DNA of 50,764 nucleotides from Candidatus Zixiibacteriota bacterium (GCA_016235085.1 JACRMA010000046.1:1-50764), one strand, 5' to 3'; shown: positions 34,898-44,128, counted from the first letter of the stretch. A program made the numbers and translations. Notes: generated from the sequence alone by a model not told the origin.

Positions 34898-35809
34898 TTA
34901 GGCCATTGGGCGGATCGGCCTTGCGGCACCTGCTGTCGCAATGCGGGCGCATTCGAGAAGGTTGGAGCTTCTCACCCAGGAGGCAATCCAAAGTCCCGAA
35001 AAGGTGTCGCCACATCCAGTGGGATCAGCGCCACGGGGACGATGGCCCGAGGGGAAGTGCCGCAGCCTCCACCTGCCTTTCCAGCGAGTCAGGCAGTAGG
35101 AACCGAGTGCACCGAGGGTGACCATCACACAACGGCACTTCATCGAAGCTATGATTTCATTGGTCCACTTCAAAACAGACTCGCTCGAGGCAGTTTGTCC
35201 CGATAGAGTCGCGAATTCCACCTCGTTCATTTGGAGGACATCCGCGCAGGGGAGGATGCGCCGCCAGCCCGTGGGCCGGCGCGCAAAACGGGTGGCATCG
35301 TGATGGCGTCCCAGAAGGTAGCTGTGGATGTCCATGTAGATCAGGCCTCTGTAATCACGGCGCAATCGTTCCAAAGCCCCGATCGTGATGTCGTTTCCGG
35401 AAATGAAATTCACCAGGATCAGTTCTGCAGTGAGTGCCGGGCGGAGATCGGAATACTTTAGAGGAGGAACCCTGTGAAGCAGCCGTTCGTGCCGCTCGTC
35501 GGCATTCTTGTAGCGCATCTCGCAGAGGTTACCGACACGCGCCATTGGCAACAGCCCGGACGTATCCACCTGCCGCAGGGTCTGCAACCATCGGCCGACC
35601 GGGCGCTGGGCATCGCGGCCAAGCCGGGCAATTGGAAGCACTGTCGCCTGCGCCGGTAGATGTTGTGCCAGCGCCGCGACATTGTACAGGATTCCACCCC
35701 AGCCACGGCGGTGCTGACCCTGCTCGGTCCAGACCTCATCGCGGTTGATCGAACCGACGATGGCGATTCGTCCCGGTTTGGCTCGACTGACACGGACAGG
35801 CACGGACAT
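34898..35809 (-). CDS. PfkB-family carbohydrate kinase
   Basis: 303 residues from the ATG at 35809. GRIAIVGSINRDEVW opens the ribokinase fold, and GADPTGCGDTFSGLWIASW has the catalytic GxGD with the anion hole. The middle (LPCADVLQMNEVEFATLSGQ, VMVTLGALGSYCLTRWKGRW) also fits. The substrate could be a sugar or nucleoside. It is the last gene of the asmA-lpxL-waaF operon, so a link to envelope sugars is possible. No ribosome site is visible, and the first nine codons (MSVPVRVSRA) lie on a sequence almost identical to part of a palindromic insert at 45.6 kb, so the N-terminus may be foreign. A TTG two codons upstream is an alternative. Confidence 0.78.
   Translation of the reverse strand: MSVPVRVSRAKPGRIAIVGSINRDEVWTEQGQHRRGWGGILYNVAALAQHLPAQATVLPIARLGRDAQRPVGRWLQTLRQVDTSGLLPMARVGNLCEMRYKNADERHERLLHRVPPLKYSDLRPALTAELILVNFISGNDITIGALERLRRDYRGLIYMDIHSYLLGRHHDATRFARRPTGWRRILPCADVLQMNEVEFATLSGQTASSESVLKWTNEIIASMKCRCVMVTLGALGSYCLTRWKGRWRLRHFPSGHRPRGADPTGCGDTFSGLWIASWVRSSNLLECARIATAGAARPIRPMA
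35785..35807. repeat. Short dispersed repeat at the pfkB-like start
   Basis: 23 bases starting GACTGACACGGACAGG that match 45600-45622 with a single mismatch. They cover the first codons of the PfkB-like gene on the opposite strand. See the larger element at 45599-45675. Confidence 0.55.
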
Positions 35810-35821
35810 GCGCAAGGGCGA

Positions 35822-36886
35822 TTACTGTTGCGATTCGGATTCCGGAGTTGATGAACCGGCTGACGACACGACATGCCGCCACACGTCGTCGACGGAAATA
35901 TGAGTTAGACATTCCAAGGGATGATCCTCGCGCCAGCACGAGTTCTTGTAGCAGGGTGAGCAGAAAACAGGATGCCTGATGGTCACCGCTACCGGAGAAA
36001 ACGGTGCGACTTCGGCCGGGTCTCCGGGGCCGGATATCACCACGCAACGTGTTCCGACCGCGGCCGCGAGATGCGCGAGTCCGGAATCGTTGCCAAGGAA
36101 CACCTGCGCACGCCGAATGATCTCGGCCGCAATCGCGAGATCGCCTGCTCCGGCAAGATTGCGGACTTCTCTCGGTGAACAGGAAACAGCCAATTCATCA
36201 CACAGCCGGCTGTCTGCCCCTGCGCCGACCAAAACCACCTGGCCATGCAGTTCATCGATCCAGCGTGACGCAATCGCGGCGAAGTTCGGCAGCATCCACA
36301 TCTTGTTGGGCTGGGCGGCTCCCGGCCCTATCGCCAATAGCGGGATCGAACCATGCTCCCTCGTTCCTTCCATGAGCGCGTCGACTTGACGCGACGCCTC
36401 CGCCCCTGGTGCAAAGCGGAGTTGCCTCGAGAGTACGGCATTCGTCCAGCGCAGGGAGAGCAGGCTGAGGTATCCTTCGGCACGATGCGGACGGTGGCCA
36501 TTGGGACCGTACGGAAGCGATCGCGTCAGCAAGAACCGTCTCGCATCCGCGGCGTGTCCGTAACGTGCCGGGATCCGCGCCAGCCAGAACATCAGCGCCG
36601 AACCGAACGACGTGGGCAGACAGAATGCGGCATCGAAGTGCTGATTCCGAAGCAATCTGGCGTTCTGCCGAATAGCGCTCCAGCCGTGCGCCCCGAGTGA
36701 TTCATCGAGTTCAATCACTTCGTTGATCTCAGGCACCTGCCGGTACAGCGAGGCCAGCGGTGGCCGGCACAAACACGCGATGTGGGAAGCGGGCCCGGCA
36801 TTCCGACGCAGCGACGTGAAGAACGGCAGCGCCATCACCGCATCGCCAACCCAGTTCGGGGCGCGGACAACACACCGATCAGGCAT
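35822..36886 (-). CDS. waaF: Lipopolysaccharide heptosyltransferase (WaaF type, GT9)
   Basis: 354 residues. VRAPNWVGDAVMALPFF is the GT9 start, FDAAFCLPTSFGSALMFWLA and AIGPGAAQPNKMWMLPNFAA give the acceptor and core regions, and VFLGNDSGLAHLAAAVGT is the nucleotide-sugar (ADP-heptose) binding part. It adds heptose to the inner core of LPS on the cytoplasmic side. rfaE1 and rfaE2 at 23.7-25.2 kb would make its donor. It starts three bases after the lpxL stop, inside the envelope operon. The C-terminal ~15 residues (SSAGSSTPESESQQ) are disordered. Confidence 0.9.
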   Translation of the reverse strand: MPDRCVVRAPNWVGDAVMALPFFTSLRRNAGPASHIACLCRPPLASLYRQVPEINEVIELDESLGAHGWSAIRQNARLLRNQHFDAAFCLPTSFGSALMFWLARIPARYGHAADARRFLLTRSLPYGPNGHRPHRAEGYLSLLSLRWTNAVLSRQLRFAPGAEASRQVDALMEGTREHGSIPLLAIGPGAAQPNKMWMLPNFAAIASRWIDELHGQVVLVGAGADSRLCDELAVSCSPREVRNLAGAGDLAIAAEIIRRAQVFLGNDSGLAHLAAAVGTRCVVISGPGDPAEVAPFSPVAVTIRHPVFCSPCYKNSCWREDHPLECLTHISVDDVWRHVVSSAGSSTPESESQQ

Positions 36887-36889
36887 CGA

Positions 36890-37816
36890 TCATTCTCTCC
36901 ACCGTCGATGAGTCCACAACCATTGGGATGGCGTCTTGCGGATGTGCGCTTCGAGCCGCTGGGCGATTTCGCCGGTGATCGCGCGAACGTCAGTTTCCTG
37001 GTTTCCCGTTGGAGAATACTCGATCGGCCCATCGACATGGGCGACGTAGCGGCCGCCATCGAGCCGTTCCAGAACACCAGTCAGCAAAGGACATCCGAAC
37101 TTGAGTGCGAGAACCGCGGGGCCGCGCGGTGTCGACGCCGGACGTCCGAAGAATTCAACATCAATGCCCTCGGCGCCTGAATACTGATCCGCCAGGATCG
37201 CCACAAAGCGTTTGGCCTGGAGTGATTTCAGAATTCCCTTGGTCGCGACCTGGGTGTGGATGATGCCGACGTCCATGGACGCACGGCATTGATTGTAGAG
37301 CCGGTCGACGAGGGGATTGCGTACGGGTTTGACAACGAAGTCGACCGCATAGCCCATGGCGCGAATCCAGGCGCCGAGCAGTTCCCAGTTGCCGAAGTGT
37401 CCGGAGACGAGCAGGGCGCCTTTCCCCTGCTGGTGCGCCCACTCCAGCCAGGGTGCGGCCTCCCGACCGTCAATGCACTGCAGGAGATCTTCGTGCCGCA
37501 ACTGAGTCAGGCGGAGAATCTCGAACGTCGTGCGTCCGAGGTTTCGGAATGTCTCAGTGGCGATGGTCCCCGGCTCGATCGAGTTCTCGCTGTATCCGAG
37601 TGCCCTGCGGACATTGTCCTCCGCTATGGCGCGGCGGGATCGCCAGACGAAACCAACGAGTGATCCCAATGCCGCTCCTGCCCGGCTCGCCATGCTTGCA
37701 GGCAGGACATTGGCAATCCACCTGAGAATCAGAAGTGTGATGTACTCGAGACGATAGCGCACGATGGGCTCAGCGAGTAGCGGGTGGCGGTTCGTCTTCC
37801 TGAGTGGGAGATTCAC
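36890..37816 (-). CDS. Lipid A late acyltransferase (LpxL/HtrB family)
   Basis: 308 residues with a membrane anchor (ITLLILRWIANVLPASMASR) and the catalytic HxxxxE motif in LLVSGHFGNWELLGAWIRAM. VVKPVRNPLVDRLYNQCRAS and LADQYSGAEGIDVEFFGRPA are further family blocks. It adds a second acyl chain to lipid A at the inner membrane. The start is uncertain: the GTG at 37816 overlaps the upstream peptidase gene by 47 bases, while a GTG at 37762 (VRYRLEYITLL) would follow that gene's stop by seven bases. Neither has a clear ribosome site. It is followed at three bases by waaF. Confidence 0.88.
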   Translation of the reverse strand: MNLPLRKTNRHPLLAEPIVRYRLEYITLLILRWIANVLPASMASRAGAALGSLVGFVWRSRRAIAEDNVRRALGYSENSIEPGTIATETFRNLGRTTFEILRLTQLRHEDLLQCIDGREAAPWLEWAHQQGKGALLVSGHFGNWELLGAWIRAMGYAVDFVVKPVRNPLVDRLYNQCRASMDVGIIHTQVATKGILKSLQAKRFVAILADQYSGAEGIDVEFFGRPASTPRGPAVLALKFGCPLLTGVLERLDGGRYVAHVDGPIEYSPTGNQETDVRAITGEIAQRLEAHIRKTPSQWLWTHRRWRE

Positions 37817-38774
37817 CCGGCTGTTCGTGGGCTCTTTCGAAGGGAGAGTACAGCACGTCTTCGATTTTTTCCTGACGGTCCCAGTCGGCGAGTTTGAGCG
37901 CGGAGCGCCGGCGTTTCATCAAATACAGCACGATGAAGATCAATACGAGCAGAATCCAAAAGAGCACTGTATCGCCGAGAAACGCCGCCCAACTGTAGTT
38001 GTCTCTCAGATGCTTGGCGAATTCCTTCTGAAATGTGACGTAGTCAGCGCCGGTCGCCGCTTTGAATCCATCATTCCAGCCGCCGCCCTCCCGGAGGCTG
38101 CGGCCAAGGAGCATGAGACCTTCCCAGCCGTAGGTCTTGAGGAAATACCCCATGGCGAGGTACGACTCGGCATAGGCGAGCCGGGCTTTGGCATCCCGGA
38201 AGGAATTGACCCCATCGATATCCTCCAGCGCCAGCGCCTGGTCCATGAACACCGCGCGCGCCACAACCCAGTCGTCACCGTATTTCCACTCGTGGGCAAA
38301 TTGCTGGGCGTAACCCTCATTCATCCAACGGGGCGGGCGGTGATGGCCCACTACCGCCTCGAAATGCAAGTGCGCCAGTTCATGAGACAAGACTTCGGGT
38401 ATCGCTTGAGTGATGGGATAGTCGCGTGGGGAGCGCACCGCGATCAGGTTCTCATCGGCCACCGCACACGCAACTCCCCAATCCGGAAAGTGTCCGCCGA
38501 CAATAGAATCGAATGATTGCGTCCGGCCGACAAAGATGACGCGCACCGTGTCGGGAAGCCAGACGCCGCTGGCACTTGCCATTTCCTGATGCGATTTGGT
38601 GAGGACCGCTACTGTCTGTCTGGCAAGGGCAGAGTCTGCTCCGGAGACGACAATGGCGAAATGCGACTCGAAGGGATGGTCAAGCGCAGCCGACCGGGAG
38701 CCAATCATCAATAAGATGAAGGCCACGAGTGCCGCGGCCAGCCAGGGCATCCGCGGATGGCCATCTGCGGCCAT
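37770..38774 (-). CDS. Membrane-anchored gluzincin metalloprotease (peptidase MA-like)
   Basis: 334 residues. A signal anchor (WLAAALVAFILLMIGSRSAA) leads to a periplasmic domain with SHELAHLHFE (HExxH zinc motif) and RWMNEGYAQQFAHEW, where NEGxA supplies the third ligand as in peptidase_MA_2. A single membrane helix near the C-terminus (DTVLFWILLVLIFIVLYLMK) is followed by a basic and then acidic cytoplasmic tail. The substrate is unknown, perhaps an envelope protein. The ATG at 38774 overlaps the asmA stop (TGATG), so the genes are coupled; a GTG one codon earlier is also possible. Confidence 0.82.
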   Translation of the reverse strand: MAADGHPRMPWLAAALVAFILLMIGSRSAALDHPFESHFAIVVSGADSALARQTVAVLTKSHQEMASASGVWLPDTVRVIFVGRTQSFDSIVGGHFPDWGVACAVADENLIAVRSPRDYPITQAIPEVLSHELAHLHFEAVVGHHRPPRWMNEGYAQQFAHEWKYGDDWVVARAVFMDQALALEDIDGVNSFRDAKARLAYAESYLAMGYFLKTYGWEGLMLLGRSLREGGGWNDGFKAATGADYVTFQKEFAKHLRDNYSWAAFLGDTVLFWILLVLIFIVLYLMKRRRSALKLADWDRQEKIEDVLYSPFERAHEQPGESPTQEDEPPPATR

Positions 38775-41212
38775 CACGGCTTCTTCTTTCGGAACAGTGA
38801 CCTTAGCAATTCGTCGACCGTGGCGTTGCCTTCGGTCGAATCACTCTTGGGAGTCAGGAGATTTTCGATCAGTGCCCGCCCCGCGCTTTTGACGTCAAGA
38901 TTGACTTTCAAGTTCGAGGTGCTCCCGCTGAGTCCGAAGCGGAGTTGCGATCCTTTGAGCAGCGTCGCCAGACCGGAAGTCCGTCCGGGCAGAAGCGTGA
39001 CACCGACGTTGTAATCGAGGGTCTGGTCGAAACCGTAGCTGCCGATCGCACTCCAGCGGGCGTCGTCAGTGGCAAACTTGAGACTGTCGGTCACGATCCG
39101 CTCGTTGACGATCTTGAAGGTCACCAGCATGTCATAGAACGGGCGGGGGCGTTTTGATACAGGAAGACCGAGAGCAGCACCCACACTGTCCAGGAACGGC
39201 AGTGAGTCCAGTGTCCCGGTGCGCATGGTCACTCTTCCGGCACCGATCAAGGTTGGGACAATTTGCACCCGATTTCTGCCGATACCGCTGAACTGGCCGG
39301 CAAGATCGACATGCCCGTTCACCGCGTTGGGCCAATCGAAGAAACGCGTCACCAGACTGTCCGCTTGGACCGAATCCGCGCGCAGCTCGGCCGCGAAGCG
39401 GGGGGATAGCCAGTCGGCAATCTCCCAGCGAAGAGCACCGCTCGAGGGCCCGTCGAACAGTCTTGCAGTCGCGGGGTCGAAGTTCAGGACATTATCGCGA
39501 AGCGTGAATGGTGAACGAACTTCAGTGAAGGTCATCTGCGAATAGCGAAGCGTGTCGCAGGAAACCATCCCGTCAGCGGAGATCACGGGGACCGATGATT
39601 GCGTATCGTCCTGCTCCGTCACGTCCAGGGTTTCCGTGGAGTCGCCGATAAACTCGTCGAGATTCAGATACGGGCAATTGAGATCGAGTCTGGCCCTCGG
39701 CACGTCCAACGACTTGAAGCCAGCGAGAACCGATGGTGTCAACTCCGCGACAGCACCGGTCAGATGGCCGGTCGACGAGCCAGCCCGCCAATCGGTCCGG
39801 TGCAGGGTGAGATCATGTCCGTTCAATTCCCAATCCATGGCGAGTGTCACGGTATCAACGGCCCAGGTCCGATTGGTAACCAGGAGCTTTTCGGAGGTGC
39901 ACCGGCCATTAAACCTCATGCTTCGCCAGGATTTCACCGGACCGAACGCATTGACATCGAGATGAAGATCACCGCCGGCCGACGGCCCGCCTTTCTTCAA
40001 AGGCAGACAGACAGCGGAGTTGGAATCACACTCGATCGCCAGGTGCGCCGATAGATCGGAATTCTGATAGAACACTTTGTCGATGGCCCCGGACATGGAA
40101 AATGTACCGCCCGGTATCTTCCCCGACGTCACGGTCCAGGAAATTGTCTGCGCTTCGCCGCGCAATTCAACGCGCGGAATAGTCAACGGATCGCGCCAGC
40201 CTTCAGGACGGTAACGAATATCGGTCAGATCAAAACGCACCAGCCAGTCGGGGGTGGTGGCGGCAGGCAGTGGCAGAGCCACGTTGGCCTGCATGTCACC
40301 GGAGATCTTTCCTTCGATTTCAGGCCGAATCTTCAGAAAGCCTGCATGGTGGAGCTGCGTAACCACGTCGCTGATCTCAATCGGCGCGAGGGCGGCGTTG
40401 AACTGGATTTCGGTTATTCCCGGATTGGCGCGCACCGCGCCCTGCAACGAGATCACGGAACCGAAAGCGCTGACCATGAGCGAATCGAAGGTGATCGACT
40501 TTTCCGAGGTATCCAGGCGGCCCGCGCCATAAGCATGAGGGATGCCTTCGGGGACCGACCAGTCACGGGCCGGATCGGAAACCGAGAAGGAATCGACGGC
40601 CAGGTCGGCGGTGATGCTGATCGACTGCGGGCGCAGACCGTTGTCGGCGGTCACCGCCAGTCGAATCCCATGCACGTCAATACGGCGCTGGCTCTTGTAA
40701 TAGTCGATGATGAGCTCGCCGTCATTCAAGACGATGTTGCCCACGGGAAGCGGGGCGGCCAAAACACTCTCCGGAGAGACCGGGACCACGGCGCCGGTGG
40801 ATGTGCGCGGACGACGGATAAAGTCTGAGACATTGGAATGGCCGATGCCGTCGAACTCCAACAGCAGCGAGGGCGATTCCAGACGGACTCGGTCGAGACG
40901 GACCTGGCCAATCAGGAGCGGCAGCATACGCGCCTTGAACTCGACTTTGTGTATGGCCAACAGCGGCTGCAATGAATAGCCGGGCTTATTCTCGATGGTG
41001 ACATCACCGAGCCAGACTCCGACGCCGCCCCAAAATGAGATGCCGGCATCGGCGATGGCCATTTTGCGGTTGATCGCCTCCTCGAGCTTGGGGGTCAGCA
41101 TGGTCAGAATGCGCTCACGCGTGAAGACGACCTTGACCACAACGACTGCTGAAATCAGCAGGATCAGGAGGATCGCGACGAGCCAGATGGCGAATTTGAG
41201 CGGGCGAGACAT
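38774..41212 (-). CDS. AsmA-family envelope protein
   Basis: 812 residues. One N-terminal membrane helix (FAIWLVAILLILLISAVVVV) is followed by a very long periplasmic beta-rich region. The start VFTRERILTMLTPKLEEAIN RKMAIADAGISFWGGVGVW and VWLGDVTIENKPGYSLQPLL are typical of AsmA/DUF3971-type proteins. The C-terminal LNFDPATARLFDGPSSGALR and LDYNVGVTLLPGRTSGLATL are the AsmA_2-like closing repeats. Such proteins bridge the periplasm and take part in lipid transport to the outer membrane. It heads the operon asmA-peptidase-lpxL-waaF-pfkB-like. Confidence 0.85.
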   Translation of the reverse strand: MSRPLKFAIWLVAILLILLISAVVVVKVVFTRERILTMLTPKLEEAINRKMAIADAGISFWGGVGVWLGDVTIENKPGYSLQPLLAIHKVEFKARMLPLLIGQVRLDRVRLESPSLLLEFDGIGHSNVSDFIRRPRTSTGAVVPVSPESVLAAPLPVGNIVLNDGELIIDYYKSQRRIDVHGIRLAVTADNGLRPQSISITADLAVDSFSVSDPARDWSVPEGIPHAYGAGRLDTSEKSITFDSLMVSAFGSVISLQGAVRANPGITEIQFNAALAPIEISDVVTQLHHAGFLKIRPEIEGKISGDMQANVALPLPAATTPDWLVRFDLTDIRYRPEGWRDPLTIPRVELRGEAQTISWTVTSGKIPGGTFSMSGAIDKVFYQNSDLSAHLAIECDSNSAVCLPLKKGGPSAGGDLHLDVNAFGPVKSWRSMRFNGRCTSEKLLVTNRTWAVDTVTLAMDWELNGHDLTLHRTDWRAGSSTGHLTGAVAELTPSVLAGFKSLDVPRARLDLNCPYLNLDEFIGDSTETLDVTEQDDTQSSVPVISADGMVSCDTLRYSQMTFTEVRSPFTLRDNVLNFDPATARLFDGPSSGALRWEIADWLSPRFAAELRADSVQADSLVTRFFDWPNAVNGHVDLAGQFSGIGRNRVQIVPTLIGAGRVTMRTGTLDSLPFLDSVGAALGLPVSKRPRPFYDMLVTFKIVNERIVTDSLKFATDDARWSAIGSYGFDQTLDYNVGVTLLPGRTSGLATLLKGSQLRFGLSGSTSNLKVNLDVKSAGRALIENLLTPKSDSTEGNATVDELLRSLFRKKKP

Positions 41213-41220
41213 AGGATTGA

Positions 41221-41910
41221 TCAGTAACTCAGACTCTCCCCTATTTGGAGTACAGTTGCCTTCGCGCCATGCCGTTCGGCACCGGCCGCAAACTGCTGGG
41301 GGTCGGCTTTGATCAGATCGAAAGTGTTGTAATGCATGGGCACGACCTGCCTGGGCCGCATCAATTCGACAGCCTTGATCGCATCCTCGACGCCCATCGT
41401 GAAGTTATCACCGATCGGCAGCAGTGCCAGATCCACGGGGTGCATTTCGCCAATCAATTTCATGTCGTAAAACAATCCGGTGTCGCCCGCGTGATATAGC
41501 GTCTTGCCCTCGGCCATGATGAGGAATCCACAGGGATTGCCGACGTAGTCGAACCCAGTGGCACTGGATGCCGCAGAACTGTGATGGGCAATTGTCAGTT
41601 TGACCCGGCCGAAGTCGAAGTCATGGCCACCGCCGATGTGCATGGGGTGAGCATTCGCGCCTTTCATCGAGCAATAGATGGCCAGTTCGTTGGCAGCGAT
41701 GACCGTCGCCTTACAGCGCTTGGCGATTTCCAGCCCGTCACCGAGATGATCGCCGTGGGCGTGGGTCAAGAGAACGTAGTCGGCCTTGATGTCCGCCGCC
41801 TTGACGGTGGCTTTGGGATTGCCTGTGAAGAATGGATCAATCACGAGCGTGCGTCCGCCGGCTTTGACGAGGAAACACGAATGCGACAGGTATTGAACAG
41901 TGGGCATCAT
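41221..41910 (-). CDS. Metal-dependent hydrolase, UPF0173 metallo-beta-lactamase-like
   Basis: 229 residues. Metal motif LLTHAHGDHLGDGLEIAKRC (HxHxDH), with PMHIGGGHDFDFGRVKLTIA and YHAGDTGLFYDMKLIGEMHP, are the marks of the UPF0173/YtkL family. The function is unproven; a small-molecule hydrolase is likely. AAAGGAGGG precedes ATGATG, so the start is the ATG at 41910 or the next at 41907; an extension to 41946 is not needed. It lies 9 nt upstream of asmA and may belong to the same transcript. Confidence 0.9.
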   Translation of the reverse strand: MMPTVQYLSHSCFLVKAGGRTLVIDPFFTGNPKATVKAADIKADYVLLTHAHGDHLGDGLEIAKRCKATVIAANELAIYCSMKGANAHPMHIGGGHDFDFGRVKLTIAHHSSAASSATGFDYVGNPCGFLIMAEGKTLYHAGDTGLFYDMKLIGEMHPVDLALLPIGDNFTMGVEDAIKAVELMRPRQVVPMHYNTFDLIKADPQQFAAGAERHGAKATVLQIGESLSY

Positions 41911-42022
41911 TCCCTCCTTTGCGTCAGCCTCATACGGGATCACCAATATATGCCAGACCCAATCCCTTGCAACCGCTAACGGCGGCCGGAAACGAGAGCC
42001 CGACTGCCCACGCGGATTCTGT

Positions 42023-42040
42023 GACCAGACCGGTCTGGTC
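42023..42040. repeat. 18-bp perfect palindrome
   Basis: GACCAGACC joined directly to GGTCTGGTC, a perfect dyad with no loop, between the sigma gene stop and the hydrolase gene. It could be an operator for a dimeric regulator, or a hairpin end of the sigma transcript; there is no T run. Confidence 0.6.
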
Positions 42041-42051
42041 CGGCCGGGTCA

Positions 42052-42777
42052 TCAAGAGTGGTCGATGATACCCAGTTTGTTGAGAATCGGGCCGAAGTGG
42101 CGGCGAAGGTCGGTGCGCAAGTGTTTGCGCGCCCGATGGAGATACCAGCGCACAGTGGCCTGGGGCATGCCCATGATCTGGGCGATTTCGTCAATATCCA
42201 GGCCTTCGAGGTCCTTGAGCACGAACGCCGTGTACTGCTTCTCGTTGAGTTTGCGCGCGGCTTTGAGTACGTATTCACGCAACTCCTTGAGGCGGTAAAC
42301 CTGTTCGGGAGTCTGCGTCTGGAGCGGCGCGTCGCGCGGCTCTGTCAGATCGTCAAGCTCCTCGAACTTGTGCTTCTTGAATTTGCGGATGTAATCGATG
42401 GAGGCGTTGACCGCGATCCGGTACAGCCAGGTGGAGAATCGCTTCGTGGCATCGAAACGGTTGATATTGTAGAAGGTCTTCACGAAGACCATCTGCGTGA
42501 TGTCTTTGGCGTCGTCGTAGTCCCCAACCATCTTGAACGCGATCCCAGTGACTTGGGAGCGGTAGCGGTCGATAATCTCGCGAAAGAGATGGCCCTTGCC
42601 GGCCTGAACCTCTTTGATGACCTCTTTGATATGGGTCTCGTCGTTTTCGTCGTCCGGTGGCTCAATCGGGAGCGCCGGTGCCAGGATACGCGCTGCTCCA
42701 ACAGGGGGCCGCTCCCCGGCCGACTTGGGCGGGCGGGGACGTTTGGGGCGTTCGGTTGTCGTCTTCCGTTTGGGCAT
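42052..42777 (-). CDS. RNA polymerase sigma factor, ECF type
   Basis: 241 residues. Region 2: GHLFREIIDRYRSQVTGIAF, DYDDAKDITQMVFVKTFYNI and RFSTWLYRIAVNASIDYIRK. Region 4: LNEKQYTAFVLKDLEGLDID, EIAQIMGMPQATVRWYLHRA. The N-terminal ~50 residues are Pro/Arg-rich and not part of the family; they may regulate it or be disordered. A promoter-like pair lies at 42889-42860. No anti-sigma gene is adjacent. The ATG at 42777 is chosen over a GTG one codon upstream. Target genes cannot be told from here. Confidence 0.88.
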   Translation of the reverse strand: MPKRKTTTERPKRPRPPKSAGERPPVGAARILAPALPIEPPDDENDETHIKEVIKEVQAGKGHLFREIIDRYRSQVTGIAFKMVGDYDDAKDITQMVFVKTFYNINRFDATKRFSTWLYRIAVNASIDYIRKFKKHKFEELDDLTEPRDAPLQTQTPEQVYRLKELREYVLKAARKLNEKQYTAFVLKDLEGLDIDEIAQIMGMPQATVRWYLHRARKHLRTDLRRHFGPILNKLGIIDHS

Positions 42778-42859
42778 CACTGATCCAAATGCAATAACAA
42801 GGGCGTCCTCAAAAAGATTCGCGCACCCTCAAACAACATACAACGAGGCGGCCCATAAG

Positions 42860-42889
42860 ATCGTATAAAATTTTCTGAAATGAACGCAA
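42860..42889 (-). promoter_or_regulatory. Possible promoter of the sigma gene
   Basis: On the minus strand TTGCGT, an 18-base AT-rich spacer, then TACGAT, about 80 bases before the sigma start. Both boxes are imperfect. Confidence 0.35.
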
Positions 42890-42953
42890 GAAAGTGATGT
42901 GGGTATGGCATTTCGCCATGCTCAGCCGTCTTCCTGCTCTGCTCAAATCAGTC

Positions 42954-42982
42954 AAAAAAGAAGGGCACGGAATCCCGTGCCC
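42954..42982 (-). terminator. Rho-independent terminator of the M23 peptidase gene
   Basis: GGGCACGG and CCGTGCCC, a perfect 8-bp stem around GATT, followed on the minus strand by TTCTTTTTT. It lies 25 nt past the M23 stop. Confidence 0.8.
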
Positions 42983-43007
42983 CCTATCCAATCACTCGAC
43001 GTGAGTC

Positions 43008-43944
43008 CTATTGATTCGCGACCGACGACACCGGGAGGGCGGCGAGATCATCACCGCTGCAAACGGAGCTCAAAGGATTGACGGCGCGGTCGTTGATGTG
43101 GACCTCGTAATGGCAGTGCGGCCCAGTGGAATAGCCCGTGTTGCCGACATAACCGATGATGTCGCCGCGGCGTACCTTGGCTTTGGCCTTGACGGCAAAT
43201 CGGGAGAGATGGCCGTAGCAGGTCTCAACGCCATTGCCATGGTCCAAAGTGATCAGGTTGCCGAATTGGGGCTGATACTCAGCGGATAGGACCCGCCCAT
43301 CAGCGGTGGCATGCACCGGAGTCCCGCTGCTGGCCGCGATATCGAGGCCGCTGTGCAAACGGTTTTCACCCGTGAACGGATCCGGCTTCACCCCGAAACC
43401 ACGCGCCAGATATCCATTCAATGGATAAACCGACGGTGTGCAGTCAAGCCGATCCTTGCGGTGCAGCAACTCCTGATAAATCGCATCGTAATTCTCCCGC
43501 TCGAAGGAGCAGCGGCGGAGGAGACGATCGACCTCGGACTCGACATTATATGTCTGCAGGTCCAAGGCGCTCGGAGATGATGCAAATGGGACCACCGAAC
43601 CGCCAGTACCCAGAGCTCGGACCGCCGGGCTGATCTCCGGGAGGCCGAATACCAAACGCACCCGTTTCTCGGATTCTTCCAGGAATGCCAGTTGCTTGCG
43701 GAGTACCGATAGATCCCGGGTCAAATCGGACAATTGAGTCCGAAGTGTGATGTTCTCCATGACCTGCGAATCGAGCCGTTCAGCGCGAGAAACGTTGCGT
43801 GCTGCAAGTAAGCTTAAGATCACAGTGATGGCGATTAGAAGTGCAGAAGCGCTGATAGCACTCGGTACGATCCATTGTGGAATAGTAAATTGGCGCAGTT
43901 GATGGTGGAATCACCATGAAATGGTACTTGCCCGCCAGTTTCAT
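43008..43944 (-). CDS. M23-family metallopeptidase, reading frame broken near its 5' end
   Basis: Cell-wall endopeptidase with the LytM fold. GYLARGFGVKPDPFTGENRL, HSGLDIAASSGTPVHATADG (zinc ligands His and Asp) and TGPHCHYEVHINDRAVNP (HxH) are complete. Upstream are a coiled coil (VMENITLRTQLSDLTRDLSV) and a membrane span (IVPSAISASALLIAITVILS). The normal start of such proteins is split: MKLAGKYHFMVI runs from the ATG at 43944, and HHQLRQFTIPQWIVP is one base out of frame from 43907. A good promoter at 44023-43995 and GGGGAG before 43944 support that start. Without it only a GTG at 43823, inside the membrane span, remains. So the gene is frameshifted, or the sequence has an error. Confidence 0.8.
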
Positions 43945-43994
43945 CCGTTCCCAACTCCCCTCTGGCCGAAATCCGTTCAGCCAAAAGCCGCGGC

Positions 43995-44023
43995 AGGATA
44001 TTCCCCGCCCTTTAGGTTGTCAA
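43995..44023 (-). promoter_or_regulatory. Sigma-70-like promoter of the M23 peptidase gene
   Basis: TTGACA (44023-44018), 17-base spacer, TATCCT (44000-43995), about 50 bases before the ATG at 43944. The -35 box is perfect. TTTCTCTTGACA also occurs at about 23.6 kb before the M24 gene, where no good -10 box was found. Confidence 0.7.
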
Positions 44024-44128
44024 GAGAAAGATTGGCGGTTGGTTGCCAAACACCCAACGCCTTATGTGCAAATGAGTTAACCGGCCGAAAACGCCCCAAG
44101 AAGACAATCCCTGTCCTGTCAACCAAGC

